The notes: generated by a model not told the origin, from the sequence alone. DNA of 64,000 bases from Streptomyces sp. WAC08241 (GCA_007858575.1 CP042279.1:4032501-4096500); one strand, 5' to 3'; counted from the stretch's first letter, positions 1-9,800 are shown. Numbers and translations: made by a program.

Positions 1-312
1 GGCGCTTCGGGCGGGCGCCGACCAGGGACTTCACGGGCTCGCCGTCCCGGAAGACCATGAGGGTCGGGTGGCGAGGACCCCGTACCCCACCGTGGTCCCG
101 GGGTTGCGGTCCACGTCGATCTCGACGATCCGGAGGCGCGCGGCCTCCTCCTCGGCGAGCGCGCCGAGCACCGGCTTGAGCTGCCGGCACGGCCCGCACC
201 ACTCGGCGGTGAACTTCACCAGGACCGGCAGCCCGGAGCCCAGTACCTCCGTGCCGAAGTCCGCGTCCGTCACCTCGGTCACGCCCGTCGTATGCGTCGT
301 CATGTCCGTCAT
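1..312 (-). CDS. trxA: Thioredoxin, partial at left edge
   Basis: This is a cytoplasmic thiol-disulfide oxidoreductase of the classical thioredoxin fold. The sequence shows the WCGPC active site preceded by VKFTAEW, followed by the DVDRNPG segment and the conserved cis-Pro region (GVLATPTL once corrected). The ATG at 312 overlaps the stop of the upstream MerR gene as ATGA, so the two are translationally coupled, and a GGAAGGGG ribosome site precedes it. One C is missing near position 70, which shifts the frame inside the ATPTLMVF motif; the correct frame continues to the window edge (GEPVKSLVGARPK). The last few codons lie outside the window. Coupling to a MerR regulator suggests redox- or stress-responsive expression rather than housekeeping. 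Confidence 0.9.
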
Positions 313-746
313 TCCCCTTCCTCCGTGGCTTTCCCGGTGGCTTTCCCGATGGCTTTCTCCGTGCCCAGCTCGCACCGGGGCTCCGGGCCGTGCGGCAGTT
401 CCGCCTCGGCCCGCAGGAGCTGGGCGCCCACCTGGGCGCGTACCGCCCGGAGCTGTTCGATCAGGCCGTCCAGCTCGGCGACCTTGCGCCGGTAGACGGC
501 GATCGACGCGGGCACGCGTCCCCGCCGGGTGCCCCGCGCGCAGGCAGTCGACGAACGGCCGCGTCTCCTCCAGCTCGAACCCGAAGTCCTGAAGGGTCCT
601 GATCTGCCGGAGGAGCCGCAGGTCGTCCTCGTCGTACGTCCGGTGCCCCAGGTCCGTGCGCCGCGCGGTCAGGAGACCGCGCGACTCGTAGTACCGCAGG
701 GTCCGCGGGTGGTCCCGGCCCGCTCGGCCAGCTCTCCGATGCGCAT
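309..746 (-). CDS. MerR-family transcriptional regulator
   Basis: This is a MerR-type DNA-binding activator of about 145 residues. The N-terminal winged helix reads MRIGELAERAG, then TPRTLRYYESRGLL and the RTYDEDDLRLLRQI recognition segment. A dimerisation coiled coil follows (ASIAVYRRKVAELDGLIEQL). A single cysteine in the FVDCLRAG segment could be a sensing residue, but no metal-site pattern is clear. A lost C near 705 and a second shift near 530 break the frame. The stop overlaps the thioredoxin ATG. A MerR-type promoter with a 19-bp spacer lies directly upstream, so the protein probably activates its own operon. Ligand unknown. Confidence 0.88.
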
Positions 747-753
747 GTCCCCG

Positions 754-786
754 ACGGTAGGCCTTGACGTCGGGGTCAGGGCAAGG
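754..786 (-). promoter_or_regulatory. MerR-type promoter and dyad operator for the merR-trxA operon
   Basis: Read on the minus strand, a -35 TTGCCC (784-779) and a -10 TACCGT (759-754) are 19 bp apart. This over-long spacing is the hallmark of promoters untwisted by MerR proteins. The spacer is flanked by a dyad with half-sites CCTTG and CAAGG (786-782 and 766-762 on that strand). The -10 lies so close to the ATG at 746 that transcription should start at or within a base of the start codon, giving a leaderless mRNA. Elements seen directly; activity inferred. Confidence 0.7.
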
Positions 787-857
787 GCCGGTGCTCCGGG
801 GAGGTCGGCCGGCCGCGCGGCTCCCGTGACCCGCCGTGACCATGAAAGAGCAGGAGA

Positions 858-1058
858 TCAGCGTTCCCGGCCCGCGCGGGTGAGGTAGGCGTGAAGGCGG
901 CCGGTCTCGTCCATCCCGGTAGGGCGTTCCTCGCGCGGCCCGCACTCGCCCGGGTCGGCGTGCCAGTACGCCGGGGCGTGAGCTCCTGTGGCGGCGCCGT
1001 CGGGGATCGGCTTGGCCTGGCCGGTGATCGGCTGACCGCAGTACGAGCAGCGCTTCAC
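858..1058 (-). CDS. Small CxxC protein, function unknown
   Basis: A protein of 66 residues starting at a GTG that overlaps the previous gene's stop as GTGA. It begins VKRCSYCGQPI, a CxxC knuckle, and has a later His and Cys (YWHADPGECG) that could complete a zinc site. Its composition is hydrophilic with no membrane segment. It is the last of three coupled tiny genes that run divergently from the XRE regulator at 1758. I recall similar short proteins beside XRE regulators in other Streptomyces, but cannot name a family or function. Confidence 0.65.
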   Translation of the reverse strand: MKRCSYCGQPITGQAKPIPDGAATGAHAPAYWHADPGECGPREERPTGMDETGRLHAYLTRAGRER

Positions 1059-1221
1059 CGGGCTGCCTTCCTCTCCTGGACCTTGTGGCACGGGCAGTCG
1101 CAGCGTTTCGGGGGAACACGAGGGTGGCGCCGACGTAGACCGGGCCGGTCTTGCACCACGTGTGCTCGCCGAACCGGCAATCGGGCCGGATGACTTGCCC
1201 GGTGGGTGCGGCAGCGCTCAC
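1055..1221 (-). CDS. Small Cys-rich protein, function unknown
   Basis: A protein of about 55 residues starting at GTG 1221. It contains CRFGEHTWC, the strand-like GPVYVGATLVFP and a C-terminal CDCPCHKVQE motif. The five cysteines and two histidines suggest a zinc-binding mini-domain. One C is lost in a C run near 1113; without correction the CDCPCHK tail is in another frame. The stop overlaps the next gene's GTG as GTGA, and its own GTG lies at the expected stop of the upstream gene, so all three genes look translationally coupled. Function unknown. Confidence 0.6.
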
Positions 1222-1584
1222 CGTGCGGCCTCGGGGCGGTAGGCGTCTCGACGGCCGCCCTCAGGGCGGTGACGTCCGTGAGCCAGGTATCGCCGGGGCA
1301 GATCCGCCAGAACGGCCCCGGCCCGGCCGTCTGCCGCGCGGGCGGTACGAGCACCTTCACGCCCACCCCGAGGACGGTGGTGTTCGTGATGTCCCACCCG
1401 GCCGCGGAGCCCGTCGGCACGAGCCAGTACAGGGCCCGGTCGTCTCGATGACGGCGCCGGAGCGGGCGCCGAGGGTCGCCAGGGCGAGGAGACCGATACT
1501 GCGCGGGACGCGGACGGCGTCCCAGGCCCGGCTGGCGGGTTGCGCCGCGGTCGCGGCGCCGAGCTGTAGTGCGGGTGATGTCAT
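1219..1584 (-). CDS. Conserved hypothetical protein of about 120 residues
   Basis: The start is ATG 1584 (MTSPALQLGA). After a lost base near 1444 the reading frame continues with ALYWLVPTGSAAGWD, LGVGVKVLVPPA, GPFWRICPGDTWLTD and ALRAAVE. The GPxWRxCPGDxWLTD pattern recurs in my memory of short Streptomyces proteins encoded next to XRE regulators. There is no signal peptide or membrane helix. The stop is probably the TGA at 1219-1221, which would overlap the next GTG, but this requires a second lost base near the end. It is the first gene of a three-gene mini-operon divergent from the regulator at 1758. Function unknown. Confidence 0.55.
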
Positions 1585-1757
1585 CGCCGCCTCCGTTCGG
1601 TGGGGGTTCATCGTCGCCACCGGGCACGAACGCACGCGATGACTTTCACCGGACTTTCCCAGGCGGAGAACCGGACCTATGGACACTCATGAGGGTCAAC
1701 GCTGGTGTACGTAGCGACTTTTGGCGACACTGAAACACGCACCCGAGGAGGTGAGCC

Positions 1758-2976
1758 ATGCCGAAACCCGGCAACACCAAGCTCGTCGCCGCGCGCGTCG
1801 CGGCCGGCTACCGCTCCCAAGAGGCGCTCGCCGCCGCCTTGGACGTCACCGTCCGACAGGTCGGCCGCTGGGAGTCCGCGAACCCGCCCTGGCCCCAGCC
1901 CGTCCACCAGGAACGCCTCACCCGGCTGCTCGGCCAGAGCCTCACCGACCTCGGTTTCACCCCGCCCACCGGCCGCGTCGAAACCTCCGCCCCGCGCCCC
2001 GGACACCTCGCCGCCCCGCGCGGCACCGGGTCCGTCCCCTCACAGGGCCGCCCCGGCATCCATCCGGCGGCCGTGGCCGATCACTACACGAGCGCCGTCA
2101 TCGCCCACCGGGGTCTGTACTGGACGGTCGCACCGTCCGCGCTTCACCCCTCGGTCCTCGCGCACGCCGGGCTTGGTCACGTCCTCCTCCAGGAGACCGC
2201 CGGGGCGACCCGGCAGCGCATCGCCACCGCGCTCGCCGAGACCTATCTTCTCGCCGGGCGGATCGAGTTCTTCGACGTGCAGCAGCCCGAGCGTGCCGCC
2301 GACACCTGGGTCCGCGCCCTCCAGGCCGCGGGCGAGGCCGACGACCCGCTGCTCGGTTCCGCGATCCTCGCGCACACCGCGTTCATCCCCGGGTGGCGGC
2401 AGCAGCACGACGAGGCCGCCGAGCGGATGACGGCCGCCCGCACGTACGCCCGCCGGGGCCCGGCGTCCGCACTGCACCTGGCGTGGCTCGACGCGGTGGA
2501 GGCCGAGTGCGAGACCCGCTGCGGCAACACGCGAACCGCCCTGCACCTGCTGCGGCACGCGGAGACCCTTCTCGCCGACGGCACCGGGCCGGGCGCCCCG
2601 GAGTGGCTGAACTGGTTCAGCCCCGCACGGCTGGCCGCGTTCAAGGGGAACACCGAACTGATGGCCGGCCTCCTCCCGCAGGCCCGCGACACCCTCCTCG
2701 GCGCCCTGGACTCGATCCTCCGGCGAGGACAAGCAGAAGTCCGTCATCCTCGGAGACCTGGCCGCCGTCGAGGCCGCGGCCAAGCGCCCCGAGGAGGCCT
2801 GTGCCTACGCGCTGCGAGCGCTCGCGCAGCTACGGGACACCTGGTACGCGACCGGCATGGAGCGGGTCCGCGAGGTACGACGCGCCCTGATGCCGTGGCA
2901 GCACGAACCGTGCGTGCGTGACCTCGACGACCAGTTGTACGGGTGGGAGACGACCGTCAGCGCGCTCGTTCGTTGA
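1758..2976 (+). CDS. XRE-family regulator with long C-terminal sensor region
   Basis: A DNA-binding regulator of about 405 residues. The N-terminal helix-turn-helix (roughly residues 8-45) includes VAAGYRSQEALAAAL and VTVRQVGRWES. The rest is helical and TPR-like, with YTSAVIAHRGLYWTV, GRIEFFDVQQPERAADTW and AQLRDTWYATGMERV, as in Streptomyces regulators that sense a small molecule or peptide. A strong AGGAGGTGA ribosome site precedes ATG 1758. A lost base near 2722 shifts the frame; the corrected end is DLDDQLYGWETTVSALVR. Its 3' end overlaps the convergent HAD gene by 20 bases. It is divergent from three tiny coupled genes and probably controls them. Confidence 0.85.
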
Positions 2977-3620
2977 ACCGGGCGATCTCCTCCGGCAGTT
3001 CGGTGAGGCTCTCGACCCGGAAGGTCGGGAGCTTCTCCGCTTCCTCGGTCCGCCACTGGATCGTCGCCCACGGGCCGCGGTGCACGAGCGCGGTTTCCAT
3101 CCCGGCCGCGACCGCGGGCGGAGGTCGTTGTCGACGCGGTCGCCGACGTAGAGGATCTCGTGGTTCTCGCACGGCACGACCTCGGCGACCCGTACGAAGA
3201 ACTCGGGATCGGGCTTGCCGGCCCCCAGTCGTCCGAGGTGCCGATCAGGTCGACGTCCTCGGTGAACAGCTCCCGCAGGATGCCGCCCGCGCGCACGGTC
3301 TGGTTCCCGGCGATCCCCAGCCACAGCCCGTCCGCGCGGAGCTGCGCGAGCGCCGGGCGGACGTCGGGATAGAGGTCGTCCTCACCGAAGTGCTCCGGCC
3401 GGCCGGCGGCCGCCGCGGGCCTCGCGCTGTTCGTAGAGGTCGAAGCCGGGCCGGAACTCCTGGAAGACGTCCCGGTAGTCGCGGCCCTGGGCGATGACGG
3501 CGCCGAACACGGCGGCGAAGGTGTGGCGGGGACGCCGAGCCAGTCGGCCCAGGTGCCGTACTCCCGGGTCTCGTCCACCAGGCACTCGCCGACGTCGAAA
3601 ACCACTGCGCGAATCGTCAT
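2957..3620 (-). CDS. HAD-superfamily hydrolase
   Basis: A soluble phosphatase-like enzyme of about 221 residues. Motif I is FDVGECLVDE, so the nucleophile Asp is present but the usual second Asp (DxD) is Gly, as in some non-canonical HADs. Motif II is GIAGNQT, the motif III Lys is in GAGKPDPEFF, and motif IV is YVGDRVDNDL. A cap region with REYGTWADWLGV and RDYRDVFQEFRPGFDLYEQREA lies between motifs I and II. Several lost bases (near 3100, 3220, 3410 and 3530) break the frame. The substrate cannot be predicted. The gene stands alone, convergent with the XRE regulator. Confidence 0.85.
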
Positions 3621-3816
3621 GGGCCGGATCCTACGGACCGGGTGGATACGTGTGGAGACACGGGTCGCGCCGTCCGGGCCCGGCGCCATCGGTCCCGTCC
3701 CATAGGCGGGCCGTGAGGAGTACGGACGGCTACCGGTGGAGTGGGAGACGGCAGTGCGGGCCGGTCATCACGCGGGATTCCAGGCTGGCGGAACTCGTGA
3801 GAAGAGGCGTCCGGCG

Positions 3817-4356
3817 TCAGGGGTGTTTCCGGTCCGGTGGCAGCAGGGGCTTTCCCTCCACCGGGGAGGAGAGCACGATCGAGGTCGTGGTGCGGCCGAG
3901 GGCCGAGGTCTGTTCCAGGACGTCTTCGAGGTGGACGGTGTCGGTGACGGCGACCTTGAGGATCCAGCAGTCCTCGCCCACCACGTGGTGGGCCTCCAGG
4001 ACCTCGGGGCGGGCGAGCAGTTCGAGGGTGCGGGGGTGCTTGAGGGTGTAGCCGCCGTGCGGGTTCACGCGGATGAAGGCCTGGATGCCGTAGCCGAGGC
4101 GGGCCGGGGAGACCCTGGCGCCGTAGCCGGTGACCGCGCCGCTCTCCTCCAGGCGGCGGACCCGTTCGGTGACGGCCGCCGGGCTGAGCCGGACGCGGCG
4201 GCCGAGCTCGCTGAGCTTGATCCGGCCGTCGGTCTGGAGGAGGTCCAGGATCTGCCGGTCGATGGGGTCGAAAGCCGCGTAAGGGGCCGCCGAGGTTTCA
4301 TCGGCGCCGGCCCGCGAACGCCGTGGTTCCTTCGGTGCGATGACCGGGACGCCCAT
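3817..4356 (-). CDS. Lrp/AsnC-family transcriptional regulator
   Basis: An intact regulator of 179 residues. The N-terminal helix-turn-helix reads DRQILDLLQTDGRIKLSEL then SPAAVTERVRRLEESG. The C-terminal RAM ligand-binding domain includes GYGIQAFIRVN, VLEAHHVVGEDCWILKV and HLEDVLEQTSALG. This family senses amino acids or their breakdown products. The ATG at 4356 has GGGGAA upstream. It is divergent from an epimerase-aldo/keto reductase pair with 66 bp between starts, so it likely regulates that pair; the ligand is unknown. It has an extra disordered N-terminus of about 30 residues. Confidence 0.92.
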   Translation of the reverse strand: MGVPVIAPKEPRRSRAGADETSAAPYAAFDPIDRQILDLLQTDGRIKLSELGRRVRLSPAAVTERVRRLEESGAVTGYGARVSPARLGYGIQAFIRVNPHGGYTLKHPRTLELLARPEVLEAHHVVGEDCWILKVAVTDTVHLEDVLEQTSALGRTTTSIVLSSPVEGKPLLPPDRKHP

Positions 4357-4422
4357 GTTTCCCCTTCAGGCGGCGAACGCGCAACGTAACACTTGTCGAC
4401 ACAGGCGAGGGAGTGGGAATTC

Positions 4423-5378
4423 ATGGACGTTCTGGTCATCGGCGGGAGCCGCTATTTCGGCAAGCGGGTCATCGCGCTTCTGCGGGAATCCGGGCACCGC
4501 GTCACGGTGCTCAACCGGGGTTCTTCCGGTGGGCTCCCCGGGGCTCTCCGGGGAATCGGGCACCTCAGGCCGACCGCGACGACGAGGCCGCGCTCGCGTC
4601 CGTGCTCGCGGGCCGCTCCTTCGACGTCGTCCTCGACCAGGTCTGCTACACCCCGCGCCAGGCGGAGATCGCCCTGCGGGTCTTCGCGGGGCGCGTCCGG
4701 CGCTACGTGATGACGTCGACGGTCGAGGTGTACGGGGACGAGGACTCGCCCGTACCGCTCCCGGAGACCGCCCTCGACCTGGCGTCGGTCGTCGTCGACA
4801 CGGGCGCGCCCTGGGACGACCCGGAGTTCCGCGACGCCCATTACGGGGAGGGCAAGCGGCAGGCCGAGGCGGTGTTCGCGGCCGGGGCGCCGTTCGCGTG
4901 GAGCTCGGTGCGGGTGGCGCACGTCCTCGGCGGCGACGACGACTTCACCGGCCGGCTCGACCACTACGTGCGGCGCGTCCGGGACGGCGAGCCGATCGCG
5001 GTCCCGGCGGTGAACCGTCCGGCGACCTACGTGTACGTGGAGGAGATCGCCGCGTTCCTCGCCTGGGCGGTGGAGGCGGACTTCACCGGGCCGGTGAACG
5101 CGCACTCCCACGGCCTGCTCCACACCGCCGACCTCTGCGCGGAGATCGAGCGGCAGGTGGGCGGCCGGACGGTGTTCCGGGAGGTGGAGGGCGGGGAGGG
5201 CGGGCCCGGGGAAGCCGGGGGCGAGGAGATTTCGCCGTTCTCCTTCGGCCGTTCCTACGGGATGGACAACTCCCGTGCCACCGAGCTCGGTTACTCCTTC
5301 ACCCACTCCTCCGCATGGCTCCCGCGGGCCGTCTCCGAGGCGGTCCGGGCGGCCGGGCTCGCCGGGGCGGGGCGGTGA
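4423..5378 (+). CDS. NAD-dependent epimerase/dehydratase (atypical SDR)
   Basis: A Rossmann-fold protein of about 319 residues. It begins MDVLVIGGSRYFGKRV, an NAD(P)-binding GGSRYFG turn of the atypical SDR type. It continues with FDVVLDQVCYTPRQAE, TSTVEVYG and HYGEGKRQAEAVF, where the YxxxK catalytic pair appears as YGEGK. The C-terminal substrate region contains YVYVEEIAAFLAWAV and SHGLLHTADL. A shift near 4560 breaks the N-terminal third. The stop codon overlaps the next gene's ATG (TGATG), so it is coupled to the aldo/keto reductase. Substrate unknown. Confidence 0.88.
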
Positions 5379-6261
5379 TGCCGTTCCGGACGCTGGGGGA
5401 CGTGCGGGTCGGGGCGGTCGGGCTCGGCACGATGCCGCTCTCCATCGAGGGGCGGCCCGACCCGGCGCGGGCCGTCGCCACGGTGCACGCGGCCCTGGAC
5501 GCGGGCGTGACCCTGCTCGACACCGCCGACTCGTACCACCCGCCGGGCGGCGCGCCCGGTGAGGGCGAACTCCTCGTGGCCCGGGCCCTGGCCTCGTACG
5601 GGGGCCGTACGGACGGGGTGCTGGTGGCGACGAAGGGCGGGCGGGGGCGGACGGCCGACGGCGACTGGACCGTGGACGGCCGGCCCGCGCACCTGCGGCG
5701 GGCGGCGGAGGCCTCGGCCCGGCGGCTCGGCGGCGACGCGATCGGCCTGTACCAGCTCCACAAGCCGGACCCGGCCGTCCCGTACGCCGAATCGCTCGGC
5801 GCGGTAAGGGAGTTGCTGGACGCGGGCACGGTCCGGCTCGCCGGGGTCTCGAACGTGGACACCGGGCAGATCCTGCTGGCCCGGGAGGTCCTGGGCGACC
5901 GGCTCGTCTCCGTGCAGAACCGGTACTCCCCGCCGTCCGGGACGGTGGGGCGGAGCTGCGGCTCTGCGCGGAGCTGGGGCTCGCCTTCCTGCCGTGGAGC
6001 CCGCTGGGCGGGATCTCGCGCAGCTCCCTGGACGGGGCGTCCGCGCTGGAGGAGGACCCGGGGTTCGGGGCGTTCCACCGGGTGGCCCGGGCACGCGGGA
6101 CCAGCCCGCAGCGGGTGGCGCTCGCCTGGCTGCTCTCGCTCTCGGAGACCGTGCTCCCGATCCCGGGGGCGAGCCGCCCGGAGACGGCCCGGGACTCGGC
6201 GGCCGCGGCCGGGCTCGTCCTGACCGAGGAGGAGCTGACGGAGCTGGCGGTACGGGGGTGA
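5378..6261 (+). CDS. Aldo/keto reductase
   Basis: An NADPH-dependent oxidoreductase of about 294 residues with a TIM-barrel fold. The catalytic tetrad is visible: Asp in LLDTADSY, Tyr within the same segment, Lys in LVATKGGRGR and His in LYQLHKPDP. Cofactor-binding segments are SNVDTGQI, LAFLPWSPLGGI and LPIPGASRPETARDS. A lost G near 5943 shifts the frame in the middle. The ATG overlaps the stop of the epimerase gene, so the two are expressed together. A strong inverted repeat just after the stop acts as terminator. Physiological substrate unknown. Confidence 0.9.
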
Positions 6262-6306
6262 ACGGGAGGGCCCCGGCCGCGCGTGGCGACCGGGGTCCTC
6301 CCGTTC
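6260..6306. terminator. Inverted repeat between convergent genes
   Basis: Arms GAACGGGAGG and CCTCCCGTTC enclose further paired CCCCGG/CCGGGG. The structure begins at the stop codon of the aldo/keto reductase and precedes the convergent transporter stop at 6368, so it can serve both directions. Confidence 0.65.
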
Positions 6307-6367
6307 CCGGGGCCCGGATCCGGCTCAAGGCCCGGGACTCGGGGGCTCTTCGCGGGGCGGGGCCCGT

Positions 6368-7719
6368 TCAGACGGCCGCCGGGGTCTTCTCGCCCTCCCC
6401 GTCCGCCCGCTGGTCCGGGACCGGGGTCGGGGCGTGGTCGTCGACGAGGGTCTTCTCGTCGAAGGGGATCCGGCCGGCGAGCACCTCGGTCACCCGCGCC
6501 TTGTCGATCTCCTTCGTCCACGTGCCGACGAGGACGGTGGCGACGGCGTTGCCGGCGAAGTTGGTGAGGGCGCGCGCCTCGCTCATGAAGCGGTCGATGC
6601 CGACGATCAGGCCCACGCCGTCGACCAGTTCGGGCCGGTGGGACTGGAGGCCGCCCGCGAGGGTGGCGAGGCCCGCGCCGGTGACGCCCGCCGCGCCCTT
6701 CGAGGCGATGACCATGAAGACGAGGAGGGAGACCTGCTCGCCGATCGACAGCGGGTCGCCCATCGCCTCGGCGACGAAGAGCGAGGCCATCGTGAGGTAG
6801 ATGGCGGTGCCGTCGAGGTTGAAGGAGTAGCCGGTCGGCACGGTGATGCCGACGACCGGCTTGGAGACGCCCAGGTGCTCCATCTTCGCGATGAGGCGCG
6901 GCAGCGCCGACTCGGAGGAGGAGGTGGAGAGGATCAGCAGGAACTCGCGGCCCAGGTACTTCAGGAGGGCCCAGATGCTGATCCCGGCGACCAGGCGCAG
7001 GATCGCGCCGAGCACGACGAAGACGAAGATTCCGCAGGTCAGGTAGAAGCCGATCATGATGACGGTGAGGGACTTCAGGGCGTCCACGCCGGTCGCGCCG
7101 ACGACGGCCGCGATGGCGCCGAACGCGCCGACCGGGGCGGCCCACATGATCATGGCGAGGATGCGGAAGACCAGCCGCTGGATGTGCCCGATCCCCCGGA
7201 GCACCGGCTCCCCGGCCGCGCCCATCGCCTGGAGCGCGAAGCCCGCGAGGAGGGCGACCAGGAGGGTCTAGAGGACCTCGCCCCGGTGAAGGCGGAGACG
7301 AGGGTGGTGGGGATGATCCCGAGGAGGAAGTCGGCCGTGGACTCGCTCGCGCCCTCCGCCTGCTGGGCGCCGGCCTCGGCCAGCTCCTTGGTGAGGTGGA
7401 GGCCGGAGCCGGGCTCCAGGAGGTTGCCAACGAGCAGGCCGATCGCGAGCGCCACCGTCGACATGAGCAGGAAGTAGCCGAGGGCGAGGCCGCCGACGGC
7501 GCCGACCTTCGCGGCCTTCCGGACCGAGCCGACGCCGAGCACGATCGTGCAGAAGATGATCGGGGAGATCATCATCTTGATGAGGTTGACGAAGCCGGTG
7601 CCGAGCGGCTTGAGCTCGACGGCGACGCCCGGCGCCAGGAAACCGACCGCGATGCCGAGCAGTACGGCGCCGATGACGGCCAGGTACAGATAGTGGGTGC
7701 GGTCCCGACGTGCGGCCAC
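6368..7719 (-). CDS. Dicarboxylate/amino acid:cation symporter (DAACS, DctA/GltP type)
   Basis: An inner-membrane carrier of about 450 residues that takes up C4-dicarboxylates or acidic amino acids with protons or sodium. Family signatures include FVNLIKMMISPIIFCTIVLG, the serine-rich STSSSESALP loop, VPTGYSFNLDGTAIY and GIDRFMSEARALTNFAGNAVA. GTG 7719 (VAARRDRTHYLYLAV) has GAGGAGG upstream. Two lesions sit together near 7270-7285: a lost G in the TGGEVL segment, and a CTA on the plus strand that makes an in-frame TAG where Gln is expected (VL-Q-TLLVALL). The divergent CitA-type sensor-regulator pair probably controls it. If the stop is real, the gene is dead. Confidence 0.88.
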
Positions 7720-7905
7720 GGGGGTCCTCCTCGTGCTGGTGGGTGTCCCCGGGCGTCCGCGTCCCGGTGGACCTCCGCGACTATCCACCAGCCTGTGACC
7801 CGGGTCACGGTTGCGTACGTTTCGTTCATGGCCGAAACGACGGGGGTGGGGGCCGGGCGGGGCCGCGCCGCCGCCGCGGGCGTCCGGACGTGCACACTTA
7901 CCGGC

Positions 7906-9800
7906 ATGCGTGTGCCCCTCCCCGGCTCCACCGGCTCTCCCGGCTTCCCCGCCCCCGCAGCCTGGCCGGCCAGCTCTTCGCGATGCAGGTCGTGCTCGTG
8001 GCCGTCGTCGTGGCGGGGTGCGCGGTCTTCGCGTACCTCACGGACCGGGCGCAGGCCGAGGAGACGGCGCGGCGCCAGGCCACGGCCACCGCCGCGGCCG
8101 TGGCCGACTCGCCGTCGGTGGCCGCCGCCGCGCGCTCGGCCGACCCGTCGGCGGCGCTCCAGCCGTACGCCGAGTCGCTGCGCCGCCACGCGGACGTCGC
8201 CTTCGTGGTGGTCATGGCCCCGGACGGCACCCGCTGGACGCATCCGGAACCGGACCAGATCGGGCGCACGTACCTCGGCCACATCGAGCAGGCGCGGCGG
8301 GGAGGTCTACTCCGAGACGCACCTGGGGGTGCTCGGGCCCTCCGTGCGGACGGTGGCGCCCGTCTTCGGCGCCGACGGGCGGGTCGTCGCCCTGGTCAGC
8401 GCGGGCATCACGATCGAGCGGATCAGCGAGCAGGTACGGGAGCAGGTGACCGCCCTGCTCGGCATGGCGGGCGCGGCGCTCGCGCTCGGCGGGGCGGGGA
8501 CGTACGTCGTGAACGCGCGCCTGCGCCGGCACACCCACGGCATGAACGCGACCGAGCTGAGCCGGATGCACGACTACCACGAGGCCGCGCTGCACGCCGT
8601 GCGGGAGGGGCTCGTGATGCTCGACGGGCGGCGGCGGATCGCGCTGATCAACGACGGGGCGCGGGAGCTGCTCGGTCTGGACGAAGGGGTCGTGGGGCGT
8701 CCGGCGGCCGACCTCGGCCTGCCCGCGCCGCTGACGGGGGCGCTGCTGTCCTCGGAGCCGCGCGTGGACGAGACGCACCTGACGGACGAGCGGGTCCTCG
8801 TCGTCAACACCCGCCCGGTGGTGGGCGGGGAGCGGCGCGGCACCGTGGTCACGCTGCGGGACCGCACGGAGCTCCAGGCCCTGTCGGGCGAGCTGGACTC
8901 GAGCGGGGCTTCACGGAGGCGCTGCGCTCGCAGGCGCACGAGGCGGCGAACCGGCTGCACACGGTCGTCTCGCTGATCGAGCTGGGCCGGGTGGCGGAGG
9001 CGGTGGAGTTCGCGACGGCGGAACTGGAGCTGGCGTAGGCGCTCACCGACCGGGTCGTGGACGCGGTCGGCGAGCCTGTCCTCGCCGCGCTGCTGCTCGG
9101 CAAGGCGGCGCAGGCCAACGAGCGGGGCGTGGAGCTGGTCCTCACCGAGGACAGCCGCATCGACGACGGCCGGTGCCGGAGGCCCTGCCGGCCCGGGACC
9201 TGGTGACGATCCTCGGCAACCTGATCGACAACGCGGTGGAGGCGGCGGGCGGGACGCCGCACGCGCGCGTGACGGTCACGGTCGCGGCCCGCGCGGGGAC
9301 GGCGAGCTGCTGCTCCGGGTCTCGGACAGCGGCCCCGGCGTCCGCCCGGCCGACCGGGACGCGGTCCTCGGCCGCGGCTGGTCCACCCGCGGCCCGGGCC
9401 GCGGCCTCGGCCTGGCCCTGGTCCGCCAGGCGGTCTCCCGCGCCGCGGGCACGCTGGTCCTCACGGACGGGGAGGGGGCGGGGCGGAGTTCACGGTACGG
9501 CTGCCGCTGCGGGGGCGGGGCCTGCGGGGCGGACGCGGTACGGGGGCGGTGCCGCGCCGCGGAGGGGGCGGGTCCGGAGTGGGGGCGCCCTGGGTGAACG
9601 GCGCCCTGAGTACGAATGGGGCCCTGGGCACGGACGGCACCCCTGGCACGGATGAGGCTCCGAACGCGGACGAGGTCCCGAGCGCGGGTAGCGCCCCAGG
9701 GGCGGACGGCGCCCCGGACCCGGGCGGGTCCTCCCGTACGGGCGAAGGCGTCCGCGCGAGGGGTGGCGACGGGTCCGGCGGGATCGAGGTGGTGTCGTGA
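7906..9800 (+). CDS. CitA/DcuS-type sensor histidine kinase
   Basis: A membrane sensor of about 630 residues. An N-terminal membrane helix (FAMQVVLVAVVVAGCAVFAYL) leads to an extracytoplasmic PAS-like sensor (HADVAFVVVMAPDGTRWTHP, IGRTYLGHI), a second helix (LLGMAGAALALGGAG), a cytoplasmic PAS (MHDYHEAALHAVREGLVMLD), the SpoOB-like LRSQAHEAANRLHTVVSLIE phospho-His helix, and an ATPase domain (LIDNAVEAA, DSGPGV, RGLGLALVRQAV). At least four lost bases occur. An in-frame TAG near 9036 replaces the Gln expected in the ELA-Q-ALTDRV segment. After the kinase there is a low-complexity tail of about 90 residues rich in Gly, Ala, Asp and Pro. The stop overlaps the regulator's GTG. Confidence 0.85.

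Noticed and set aside
4394..4401. TGTCGACA palindrome between the Lrp gene and the epimerase
   Set aside because: At eight bases it is short enough to be chance; kept only as a weak possible Lrp contact.
7266..7272. TCTAGA (a restriction-type hexamer) at the symporter lesion
   Set aside because: It arises from the single base change that makes the TAG; there is no sign of a cloning junction.
4452..7430. Open frame of 992 codons on the minus strand
   Set aside because: It is a composition-driven shadow across the epimerase, aldo/keto reductase and symporter; the product is Arg/Pro-rich with no conserved motif.
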